DNA from: an uncultured Candidatus Actinomarina sp. | GTDB taxonomy: Bacteria > Actinomycetota > Acidimicrobiia > Actinomarinales > Actinomarinaceae | DNA: 64,000 bases | Reading direction: 5' to 3' | NCBI GenBank assembly: GCA_902587025.1 | Contig: CACIJJ010000001.1 | Location: 1 to 64,000 of the forward strand | In this document: in pieces, positions 8,630-15,711 of the stretch | How positions within the stretch are numbered: position 1 is the stretch's first letter | Layout of the letters: each line of letters opens with the position of its first letter | The notes under the pieces: generated by a model | The model's input: the letters and a program-made list of their open reading frames with translations, nothing else | Told to the model about the DNA's origin: nothing | The model's database searches: none | Position numbers and translations under genes: made by a program

Positions 8630-10491
8630 AACATCGATTTTTGAATAATATTATTACTAAATTTATCTGAAATAAAATCAAAATTTTCATTTCCATAAAT
8701 TAATGAAACTTTCTGTGATATTTCTGCTGCTTCTCTTGATGCCTTTATAAAATCTCCTAACGTAATATTAAATTTGGTAATTGTATATTCGATATTATTT
8801 GATTTTATGTATTCACTAAAAATACTAAACCATGAAACATCTAACTTAGTCTTATTTTTAATATTGTGCTTACTTTCAAGTATGTTGACCGTTTCTTGAG
8901 TAATCAAAAATTTACTCAACAATTTACTTTGTTTTTCGTGAATTGGTATTTCATACTTTTGATTTGAAATACCGGAAGATAAAAACATTAGACAAAAATC
9001 AATATCATCAAGTTTATCCAACAACTCTATCCCAATTAGAAAACTATCGCGATAAGTTTCAGTTAGGAGTTTATTTTTTTTGGATTCTGTAAAATAACCA
9101 AGATCATTCAAAACTGAAATTTTTGCTCTAAAATTTTTTTCCAATGATTGATCATTAATTTTGTTTTGATAAGAATAAAAACTTTTTTTTATCATCTCTA
9201 ATCCTTCATGTTCACCATATTTATTTTTAAGATTTAATACAGATCCATATGAATTTGAATATGAAGAAATCAATTTATTTGGCTTTAAATTAAATAAATC
9301 ATTAAACCAATTATTTTCAATCCTCCTGTCGTAATTAATGAAAGCAAAGCCCTTATTATCTATACCTCTTCTTCCTGCTCGGCCAGTTAATTGTAAAAAT
9401 TCTGACTTTGAAATCAATCTAGTTCTAATACCGTCATATTTAAAAGATGAGTCAATCATAATTGATTTAGCTGGCATATTTATTCCTAAAGAAAGTGTCT
9501 CAGTGGCAAATAAAATATCAATATATCTATTAATAAATAAATGTTCTACAAATTCTTTGACAATTGGTGCCAGTCCAGCATGGTGAAAACCAATTCTTCT
9601 TGACCACATCCAAAAAAGTTCATCTAAATTTAAAAGATTAAATTCTTCACTTGTTAGATCCCCAAACACAGAATCGAATAACACTTTTAAGTCATGGTTG
9701 TCAGTTTTTTTTCCAATTAAGTTTGATGCATGTCTAGCTTTGCTTTCAACCTTATCCCTTGAAAAAAAGAAAAATATCGAGGGTGTTGAATTCTTTAAAG
9801 ATATGAATTCTAATTGGTTTGAAAGTGTTGGTTTTTTAAATTTTCTATATTTTTTATCAAATTGAAAAATTCGTTTATTTTTTTTATCTTTTGTTGATTT
9901 AATTGTTGTTATTTGATCATCATTCTGTGTTGCAGTAACTAATGAAATTTCTAGAGGAACAGGTCTTATGTTTGATTTTATCAAATCGGTTGGACCTCTT
10001 TGTGAAACAATCCAACTTAAAAACTCGTTCTCATTACCTATTGTTGCCGATAAACCAAGAATTTTTATTTTTTTGGGTAAATGAATGATAATTTCTTCCC
10101 AAGTCGCACCCCTTTCTTTGTCTGCTAGATAATGAACTTCATCTAAAATGACTAAACCAATTTCGCTTATCCGTTCGTCCTCAGAAAATATCATATTTCT
10201 TAAAATCTCAGTAGTTGCAATTATTAAATTAGCGTTGGGGTTTTCATTTCTATCTCCTGTTAATAAGCCCGTGTCAATTCCTTCATTTTGAAAATCATTA
10301 AATTTTTGATTAGATAATGCTTTGATTGGCGTCGTATAAATGACTTTTTTTCCGTCTTCAATATATTTTTCAATGCCTTTTTCTGCAATTAATGTTTTAC
10401 CAGAACCTGTTGGAGCTGTAACTAAAACATTCAGGCCATCTAATAATGATTTGATTGCTTGTTTTTGAAAATTATCAAGTTCAAATTTCAC
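8626..10491 (-). CDS. helY: Ski2/Mtr4-like DEVH-box helicase, HelY type
   Basis: The protein is a superfamily 2 RNA/DNA helicase. Motif I is TAPTGSGKTLIAEKG, motif II is DEVHYLADKERG, motif III is LSAT, and motif VI is QLTGRAGRRGID. At 621 residues it is shorter than mycobacterial HelY (about 900), with the loss in the C-terminal half. It follows tatC with an ATGA overlap, the same order as pafC-tatA-tatC-helY in mycobacteria, which supports the symbol. Its role is inferred to be in RNA metabolism or repair; nothing in the sequence fixes it. Confidence 0.88.
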   Translation of the reverse strand: MKFELDNFQKQAIKSLLDGLNVLVTAPTGSGKTLIAEKGIEKYIEDGKKVIYTTPIKALSNQKFNDFQNEGIDTGLLTGDRNENPNANLIIATTEILRNMIFSEDERISEIGLVILDEVHYLADKERGATWEEIIIHLPKKIKILGLSATIGNENEFLSWIVSQRGPTDLIKSNIRPVPLEISLVTATQNDDQITTIKSTKDKKNKRIFQFDKKYRKFKKPTLSNQLEFISLKNSTPSIFFFFSRDKVESKARHASNLIGKKTDNHDLKVLFDSVFGDLTSEEFNLLNLDELFWMWSRRIGFHHAGLAPIVKEFVEHLFINRYIDILFATETLSLGINMPAKSIMIDSSFKYDGIRTRLISKSEFLQLTGRAGRRGIDNKGFAFINYDRRIENNWFNDLFNLKPNKLISSYSNSYGSVLNLKNKYGEHEGLEMIKKSFYSYQNKINDQSLEKNFRAKISVLNDLGYFTESKKNKLLTETYRDSFLIGIELLDKLDDIDFCLMFLSSGISNQKYEIPIHEKQSKLLSKFLITQETVNILESKHNIKNKTKLDVSWFSIFSEYIKSNNIEYTITKFNITLGDFIKASREAAEISQKVSLIYGNENFDFISDKFSNNIIQKSML

Positions 10492-11186
10492 TTTGAACTT
10501 TTTTTATGTATAAAAATAGTAATTTCCATGAGTACATATAAAGGTATCGTGAAAACAAACAAACTAACGGGATCACCTGTGGGTGTAACAATTGCAGAAA
10601 TTATTAATATGAATATAAATAATTCAGCTCTGTTTTCTGTAAGTAATTGAATATTTAATAATCTTTTATTTAAAAGAAATAATGTAACTAGAGGAAGTTG
10701 AAAAGTAATTGCAAATAAAAGAGCAACTCTTGTAATGAATTGATAATAATTTTGCGATCTCAGAATGACTTCATTTTCATTAAATGAAAGTAGAAATTCA
10801 ATGCCATATGAACCAAGATTCAATGCTGTATATATTCCTAAATAGTAAAAAATAGTAAAAAATATATTGTAAAAAATAAAGGATAGCCATGATAAATCTA
10901 CTAATGCGGGTTTTAGAAAAACACCAAGATTTAACAAGGTAAGTGGAAGTAATAAAATTAGTGAAATTAAAAAGACATTTGTAATTTTTACTTGGAACCC
11001 TTCATAAATAGTTAGTGCAAATATATTTGACTGATCGTATCCAGCATCAATTAATGGTTTATTAAGAATTTCAACAAAGAAGTGATACTCAATATATACA
11101 TAAATTCCAAACATAAGAATTAATAACAGAGAAAATAAGATTCTAGTATTTAGTTCTTTAAGGTGATCAAAAAAAGGTTTCTTCAT
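10488..11186 (-). CDS. tatC: Twin-arginine translocase subunit TatC
   Basis: TatC is the membrane receptor for twin-arginine signal peptides. The N-terminus FFDHLKELNTRILFS carries the conserved Glu/Arg surface motif. Several membrane helices follow, and SAIVTPTGDPVSLFVFTIPL is the characteristic loop between helices 5 and 6. At 232 residues the length is normal for a compact TatC. The start codon overlaps the stop of the small upstream TatA-like gene (ATGA), and the stop overlaps helY. Confidence 0.93.
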   Translation of the reverse strand: MKKPFFDHLKELNTRILFSLLLILMFGIYVYIEYHFFVEILNKPLIDAGYDQSNIFALTIYEGFQVKITNVFLISLILLLPLTLLNLGVFLKPALVDLSWLSFIFYNIFFTIFYYLGIYTALNLGSYGIEFLLSFNENEVILRSQNYYQFITRVALLFAITFQLPLVTLFLLNKRLLNIQLLTENRAELFIFILIISAIVTPTGDPVSLFVFTIPLYVLMEITIFIHKKSSK

Positions 11187-11359
11187 TCTTCTTCGTTCTC
11201 AATCCATTCCCATTTTTGATTTAAACTAGAATCACCAATTACTTTTCGAGTTGGACCTTCGTTGAAATTCTGAAATGTGTCCATAAGTTTTTTTATACGT
11301 TTTTTATCAACTATCCCCAAGGAAATAAATAATATAATCAAAAGTTCAGTAAGACTCAT
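11183..11359 (-). CDS. tatA: Short, divergent TatA/TatB-like subunit
   Basis: A 58-codon gene fills the gap between pafC and tatC, overlapping each by four bases (ATGA at both ends). The product begins MSLTELLIILFISLGIVDKK, one short hydrophobic helix of the TatA kind, followed by an amphipathic RIKKLMDTFQNFNEG stretch that aligns by eye with the TatA amphipathic helix. It ends in an acidic tail (WEWIENEEE). The usual FG hinge is replaced by LGIVDKK. Position between pafC and tatC matches tatA in mycobacteria. I infer TatA, or a merged TatA/B. Whether another tatA or tatB exists elsewhere is not visible. Confidence 0.72.
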   Translation of the reverse strand: MSLTELLIILFISLGIVDKKRIKKLMDTFQNFNEGPTRKVIGDSSLNQKWEWIENEEE

Positions 11360-12210
11360 AAATTTATCATATCTACTAAATTATTAATTCTTTTGTTGAA
11401 TTCAATTTTTAATTTATTTGGTGAAACAATTTGTAGTTCTTGAAAATGCTCAAAGAAAAACTCTAATGCTACATTAAAATCTCTAAATGTGTAAATACAC
11501 AATCCATCTTTAAAAAAGGTATTATCTTTATCTAACTTATTTGAAAAATTTTCGTTTTTGTATTTAAATTTTACTTCTATCGAATTGATTTTTTCTTTAT
11601 TACTTGAACTTATGAGATTTAATTCATTAACTTCAATTATTCTATTAATTAAAAAAGTTTTAACTTTGTTATCAATTAAATCAATTGCTTCTAAAACATT
11701 TCCATCTTGATTGTTTGAAATGGAAATAGGTTTAATAGAGTATGTTTTAGGTTCATCATATCCGATTTTTAGATATTCTATATTTATATCTGTTAGTAAA
11801 TGTATTGAAAGGTTATCTTCAAATTCTATATTTGACTTTTCATCAAAATACATATCAAGGATTTTTAAAAAATTATTGTAATCTTTTTTATTTATGTTTT
11901 GAATATTAAGATTTTGGTTACTTTTCAGTAAATTATAGATTTTAAACAATTCAAAATCAGTTATTGTATTCAATTCTTTAAATGTAGATGAATATTCAAA
12001 AAAAATTACATTCTCCGACGAATCAATCTCAAAATCAATAAAATTTTCACCATTAACTGAATAAACCTCGGACATAATATTGAGCATATAAACAATTGTT
12101 TCAATATCTTTGCCAAGCTTTTTAGTTAAATCATCAATATTCCATTTGTTACTATCTTTTAAAATATTGATAAAAAATGTGAAATCTTGTAGTTGTAATT
12201 TATTTTTCAT
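11356..12210 (-). CDS. pafC: WYL-domain transcriptional regulator PafC
   Basis: PafC pairs with PafB to activate DNA-damage genes independently of LexA in actinobacteria. The 284-residue protein has an N-terminal HTH-like region (about 1-60) and a poorly conserved WYL/WCX region in the rest. Identification rests on its size, its position downstream of pafB with an 11-base overlap, and the tatA-tatC-helY genes that follow. The divergence makes residue-level motif assignment uncertain. Confidence 0.8.
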   Translation of the reverse strand: MKNKLQLQDFTFFINILKDSNKWNIDDLTKKLGKDIETIVYMLNIMSEVYSVNGENFIDFEIDSSENVIFFEYSSTFKELNTITDFELFKIYNLLKSNQNLNIQNINKKDYNNFLKILDMYFDEKSNIEFEDNLSIHLLTDINIEYLKIGYDEPKTYSIKPISISNNQDGNVLEAIDLIDNKVKTFLINRIIEVNELNLISSSNKEKINSIEVKFKYKNENFSNKLDKDNTFFKDGLCIYTFRDFNVALEFFFEHFQELQIVSPNKLKIEFNKRINNLVDMINL

Positions 12211-13030
12211 CTAAATACTCCAAAAACCTTTTTTTGTCGTTGCTAGTCATTTGTATTATTTTTGAGTCTGTGATCAAAATAAAAACGATTAACTTTTGAA
12301 TATCATATGTTGAAATTTCAATATTTATTTTATTTCCATCGTCATTGCTTTTAATTAACGAATGTTTAAAACTATTTTTTTGAACAATATAATGATCCTT
12401 TAATATTGATAAAGTAATGAAAATTGGTTGAATACTTTCTTCCCATGAAAAATTTATTGTTTTTAACTCAATATCATGTAAGTCAGGTTTAGTTCCAAGT
12501 TTAAGATCATCTATGTTGTCAATTTTAAATGTCTTAAACTTTGACTGTTCATTTGCTCCTACATACCATTGGTTGTCATATTGTTTTAAACCAAGAGGAT
12601 ATACTTTTCTTAAAGAACTTTTATATTTGAACGAAACTCTTCTTTTTTCATTTATAGCTTGAGTTAATTTTGATATATTTATATTTCTACTGTTAAATTG
12701 ATAATCTGATTTAAAAAACTGTTTTATCAAGTGATAAGTATTTATAAAATCATCAATATTGATAGCTTCGTTATTTTTTATATCATCAAATATCTGAGTG
12801 CCTGATAATTTATATCCATCATTAATTTTCCATTTATCATTTTCAAAATCCAATAAAAAACCCATGTCCTTTAATAAAGCTTTATCTCTTTCAAATGATC
12901 TTTTAAAAGCAGATTCACTTAATTCTCTGTATTCAATTACATTGTCTTTAATAAAATTTGTTGTTAAATTTTCATTATTTAAAGAGAATAAAGTTAATAA
13001 TTTAAGACATCTTTTGAACACATTCTTCAT
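12200..13030 (-). CDS. pafB: WYL-domain transcriptional regulator PafB
   Basis: The protein has an N-terminal winged HTH with LSESAFKRSFERDKALLKDM and a WYL domain whose core KQYDNQWYVGANEQSKFKTF and KIDNIDDL match the family (WY followed by Arg/Lys and Phe). PafB acts with PafC as a DNA-damage response activator. An ATG at 13048 would add six residues, but TAGGA at 13037-13041 sits six bases before the ATG at 13030, so the shorter form is preferred. It is divergent from the ferredoxin gene. No Pup, Dop, PafA or proteasome genes are adjacent. Confidence 0.85.
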   Translation of the reverse strand: MKNVFKRCLKLLTLFSLNNENLTTNFIKDNVIEYRELSESAFKRSFERDKALLKDMGFLLDFENDKWKINDGYKLSGTQIFDDIKNNEAINIDDFINTYHLIKQFFKSDYQFNSRNINISKLTQAINEKRRVSFKYKSSLRKVYPLGLKQYDNQWYVGANEQSKFKTFKIDNIDDLKLGTKPDLHDIELKTINFSWEESIQPIFITLSILKDHYIVQKNSFKHSLIKSNDDGNKINIEISTYDIQKLIVFILITDSKIIQMTSNDKKRFLEYLDEK

Positions 13031-13036
13031 AGTTTT

Positions 13037-13041
13037 TCCTA
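13037..13041 (-). promoter_or_regulatory. Ribosome-binding site deciding the pafB start
   Basis: TAGGA (minus strand) is six bases upstream of the ATG at 13030. The ATG at 13048 has no comparable site, so this decides the start. Confidence 0.6.
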
Positions 13042-13120
13042 CTCTCATTTTATTTAATTCTGTATATTATTTTTTTACTCTTGTATTTGTATATAGCAAA
13101 ATTAATGTATCATTGAATGT

Positions 13121-13369
13121 ATGAAAGTATGGATTGATCAAGACCTATGCACTGGTGATGGCCTTTGTGAAGAAATATGTCCTGACGTTTTTGTTGGTAA
13201 AGATGATGGACTATTTTACGTTAAAGAAGGTGACAAAATTTTCTCAGAGGAAGATGGGAATGTTGGTGGTGCTGAAGGTTTAGCTGTTGTACCAAAAGGA
13301 CAAGAGGAAGCTGTTATAGAGTCGGCAGAAGAGTGCCCTGGTGAATGCATAATGATCGAGCCTAGTTAG
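13121..13369 (+). CDS. Single-cluster ferredoxin with Asp in the cluster motif
   Basis: The 82-residue electron carrier has the motif CTGDGLCEEICPDVF (Cys10, Asp13, Cys16, Cys20) and a later AEECPGEC (Cys72, Cys76). The spacing C-x2-D-x2-C-x3-C-P is like the Pyrococcus furiosus ferredoxin, in which an Asp ligates the [4Fe-4S] cluster and the fourth Cys of the motif forms a disulfide. Here Cys20 and Cys76 could play that second role. It is divergent from pafB and its 3' end overlaps convergent trmI by eight bases. Such ferredoxins sit near the proteasome/paf region in other actinobacteria. The redox partner is unknown. Confidence 0.88.
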   Translation: MKVWIDQDLCTGDGLCEEICPDVFVGKDDGLFYVKEGDKIFSEEDGNVGGAEGLAVVPKGQEEAVIESAEECPGECIMIEPS

Positions 13370-14141
13370 ACAAAAACCTAGCACTTACCACAAATCCTGT
13401 ATGACCTACCATTTCATTTTTGGGTCTTACAATTTTTTTATTCACAATCCATTCACGATTTAAAGTTTCCATGATTTTGATGTTTATGAAATTATGTTCA
13501 TGGAGTTTGATGACAATTTTCTCTACTTGTGTAATTGATGGCAAATAAGATACCCAATTTAAATTCTTTTCGATTTTATTTTTCATAAAAAACTCCCAAG
13601 GTTCAGGAATATCAGTAATTATAGTGTCTACTTCATCTGCAATATCTTTAAAAGAAAAATTTGATAAATTAGTATTTATATAATTTACTTTTAAGAAATT
13701 ATTATTGTTTTTTGTTGAAGTTATGAATCGTTCAATTGTTTTTTGTGCTCTCCTTTGATTCCTTTTACTTTCATCTAAGGTAAACAGTTGGCTTTCTTTA
13801 TCTAGAATTAGATTTAAATAAAGTGTCAAAGCACCGGAACCAGTACCAATTTCTAATATATTAGAATTCTTATTTATGTTGCCAGCGATCATTATTGATC
13901 CAATATCTTTTGGATATATAATCTGTGGTCCACGTTTCATAAGTAAAATAAACTCTTCGAATGATGGAATATACACATGATATTCATGGTTATTAGAAGA
14001 AGTTATAACGGATGGTAATTCTTTTATATCATTAAATTTTATTACACCGTTTTGTGTTACAAACTCTTGATCATCTTTTAAAACAGCTAAATGTTTATTT
14101 TTATTATTTTTAAGAACTACAACAGTGTTTTCAAGACTCAC
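13362..14141 (-). CDS. trmI: tRNA (adenine-N1)-methyltransferase, TrmI type
   Basis: The enzyme methylates A58 (and often A57) in the T loop of tRNA using S-adenosylmethionine. The N-terminal small beta domain is followed by the family motif PQIIYPKDIGSIM and the AdoMet-binding motif ILEIGTGSGALTLYL. The active-site IITDIPEPWEFF matches the TrmI D-x-P-E-P-W signature. The length of 259 is slightly short. It lies last in an operon of small membrane proteins and is convergent with the ferredoxin. The trmI-ferredoxin-paf neighbourhood is actinobacterial. Confidence 0.9.
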   Translation of the reverse strand: MSLENTVVVLKNNKNKHLAVLKDDQEFVTQNGVIKFNDIKELPSVITSSNNHEYHVYIPSFEEFILLMKRGPQIIYPKDIGSIMIAGNINKNSNILEIGTGSGALTLYLNLILDKESQLFTLDESKRNQRRAQKTIERFITSTKNNNNFLKVNYINTNLSNFSFKDIADEVDTIITDIPEPWEFFMKNKIEKNLNWVSYLPSITQVEKIVIKLHEHNFINIKIMETLNREWIVNKKIVRPKNEMVGHTGFVVSARFLSN

Positions 14142-14147
14142 TTAGTA

Positions 14148-14237
14148 TCAAAGTAAGAGTAAAAAATAAGCAATTGTTGAGAGTACAACTCCAGCAGATA
14201 TTGCAACAGCAACAAATTTCTGTAATGACTTATTCAT
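14148..14237 (-). CDS. 29-residue single-pass membrane protein
   Basis: A short frame of 29 codons encodes MNKSLQKFVAVAISAGVV followed by a hydrophobic tail ending in four leucines. The whole protein is one N-in membrane helix with a short basic N-terminus. Its ATG overlaps the stop of the upstream 50-codon gene (ATGA), and it ends seven bases before trmI. The gapless arrangement and hydrophobic composition support it as real, but no family is recognised. Confidence 0.55.
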   Translation of the reverse strand: MNKSLQKFVAVAISAGVVLSTIAYFLLLL

Positions 14238-14386
14238 TTTCTAAATTTCATTTTTTTTCTAAATTTTTTATATTTTTCTAAAAGTCTTCCAAGAATTATA
14301 CCGTAAATTAGAAAACTGATAAGTTTAGAGTTTTCAGTGTTGATATTGTTTTTTAAATCATTGTAATTATCTTTAAACTCGTTCAT
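14234..14386 (-). CDS. 50-residue membrane-anchored basic protein
   Basis: A 50-codon frame begins with a polar Asn/Asp-rich segment (MNEFKDNYNDLKNN). It continues with a hydrophobic stretch LISFLIYGIILGRLL (residues about 22-36) and ends with a very basic tail (EKYKKFRKKMKFRK). Both ends overlap neighbours as ATGA, which strongly suggests translational coupling. No family is recognised. The basic tail could contact membrane or nucleic acid, but there is no direct evidence. Confidence 0.55.
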   Translation of the reverse strand: MNEFKDNYNDLKNNINTENSKLISFLIYGIILGRLLEKYKKFRKKMKFRK

Positions 14387-14676
14387 TTTAAGAGTCTCCA
14401 AATTATGAAACTAAATGCCAATATGCATAGAAAAGACATTGAGAAATATACCATAGCTTGAATAAAGTAATTTCCATTGAAGACCTGTGTAAGAACGCTT
14501 GAAATACCAAAAATAATAAAAAAAGTAGCAATAGCAAAATAATTACCAGCTTTAAAATTTTTTCTTAAAGACTTAATCGAGTCTTCAACTTCATCATATG
14601 TTTCTTCTTTAGCATGTTTAATTAATGAATCAGCTGTTTTGATTGCGTTTGTTGATAAATTTAAAAAACTATTCAC
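14383..14676 (-). CDS. Small two-helix membrane protein, holin-3-superfamily-like (YqjE type)
   Basis: The 97-residue protein has a cytosolic N-terminal helix rich in Lys and Glu (HAKEETYDEVEDSIKSLRKN). Two membrane helices follow (about residues 42-62 and 68-92) with a short loop, VFNGNYFIQ. This layout resembles the actinobacterial 'phage holin family' proteins (YqjE-like), which are normal chromosomal proteins rather than lysis factors. It overlaps the permease gene by eight bases and the next small gene by four. Function unknown. Confidence 0.6.
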   Translation of the reverse strand: MNSFLNLSTNAIKTADSLIKHAKEETYDEVEDSIKSLRKNFKAGNYFAIATFFIIFGISSVLTQVFNGNYFIQAMVYFSMSFLCILAFSFIIWRLLK

Positions 14677-15706
14677 TATTATCTCTATTTAACAAAATTA
14701 TTTCTATTATTCCTTGAATTGTGGCTGCTATTGGTAAAGCTAATACAGCACCAATTACTCCTGCGGTATATGCTCCAAATATAGTAGCAAATACTGCTAC
14801 TGCTGGATGGATATCCATTGTGACTTTTGTAACTCTTGGACTAATGAAATAATTCTCAATAAATTGATACGCAACTAAGACAACCAATGTATAAAGTATA
14901 TAAGTTGGTCCTAATGATATAGAAGCTAGAACAGGAACAATACCTCCTAAAAATGTGCCAACGGCAGGAACAAGTTGTGATAATAATCCTGCAGAAATTC
15001 CTAAGGCAAATGGTGAGGGTAATCCAATAATTAAAAAAGAGACTGTGAAGGCAATGCTTGCAAGTATTCCAAGAATTACTCTAGCCGCTATCCATGCTCC
15101 AGCTTTTGATACTCCAATTGTCCAGACTTGATCAATAGTTTTAGATATATTTCCTGGAAGAGCATCTTTAAGACGAATTCTCCATCCATCACCTTCTGCA
15201 ATTAGATAAAATGAAAAAAAGAATATAACAAAAAAATGAAACATTGCATTCAATATTCCTCTTCCAGCAAAAACAACCGTGTTTCCGACAGCACTACCAT
15301 ATTCTCTGAATAAATTATTAAATTCTTCCTCGAGATTCAATGACTGATTGGATATTGAAAATCCCTCACTATTAAAATATTTCACGATATTGTCAAAATA
15401 TTCAGGCATGTTTGAGGACAAAAGATATAATTCTTGAACCATTATTGGAATAATTGAAAATATTATTCCTCCGATTACCAAAATAATTGTTCCAACAGTA
15501 ATAATAGTTGAGAGTCTTCTATTAAACCTTTTTGATAATCTATAAACTATTGGTTCAGCAAGCACTGATAAAACTACTGCTACAAACAAATCGAAAAGTA
15601 ACGCTCTTACTCTAAGAAATATAAAAAATGAAAACCCTATTAAAACTATATACAAGAAAGCTCTATTTAAAAGCGCCTGTCGTGTTTCACCTTTAAAATT
15701 ATCCAC
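14669..15706 (-). CDS. AI-2E family transporter / permease
   Basis: The 345-residue polytopic membrane protein belongs to the AI-2E (PerM/YhhT/TqsA) family. It starts with paired N-terminal helices, then a central amphipathic domain (about 70-150) and the conserved C-terminal helices with GLPSPFALGISAGLLSQLVPAVG and a proline-glycine-rich segment PVLASISLGPTY. The family includes exporters of signals, Na+/H+ exchangers and uncharacterised permeases, so a substrate cannot be named. It heads a compact operon of three small membrane proteins and trmI. Confidence 0.82.
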   Translation of the reverse strand: MDNFKGETRQALLNRAFLYIVLIGFSFFIFLRVRALLFDLFVAVVLSVLAEPIVYRLSKRFNRRLSTIITVGTIILVIGGIIFSIIPIMVQELYLLSSNMPEYFDNIVKYFNSEGFSISNQSLNLEEEFNNLFREYGSAVGNTVVFAGRGILNAMFHFFVIFFFSFYLIAEGDGWRIRLKDALPGNISKTIDQVWTIGVSKAGAWIAARVILGILASIAFTVSFLIIGLPSPFALGISAGLLSQLVPAVGTFLGGIVPVLASISLGPTYILYTLVVLVAYQFIENYFISPRVTKVTMDIHPAVAVFATIFGAYTAGVIGAVLALPIAATIQGIIEIILLNRDNSE

Positions 15707-15711
15707 GATAT

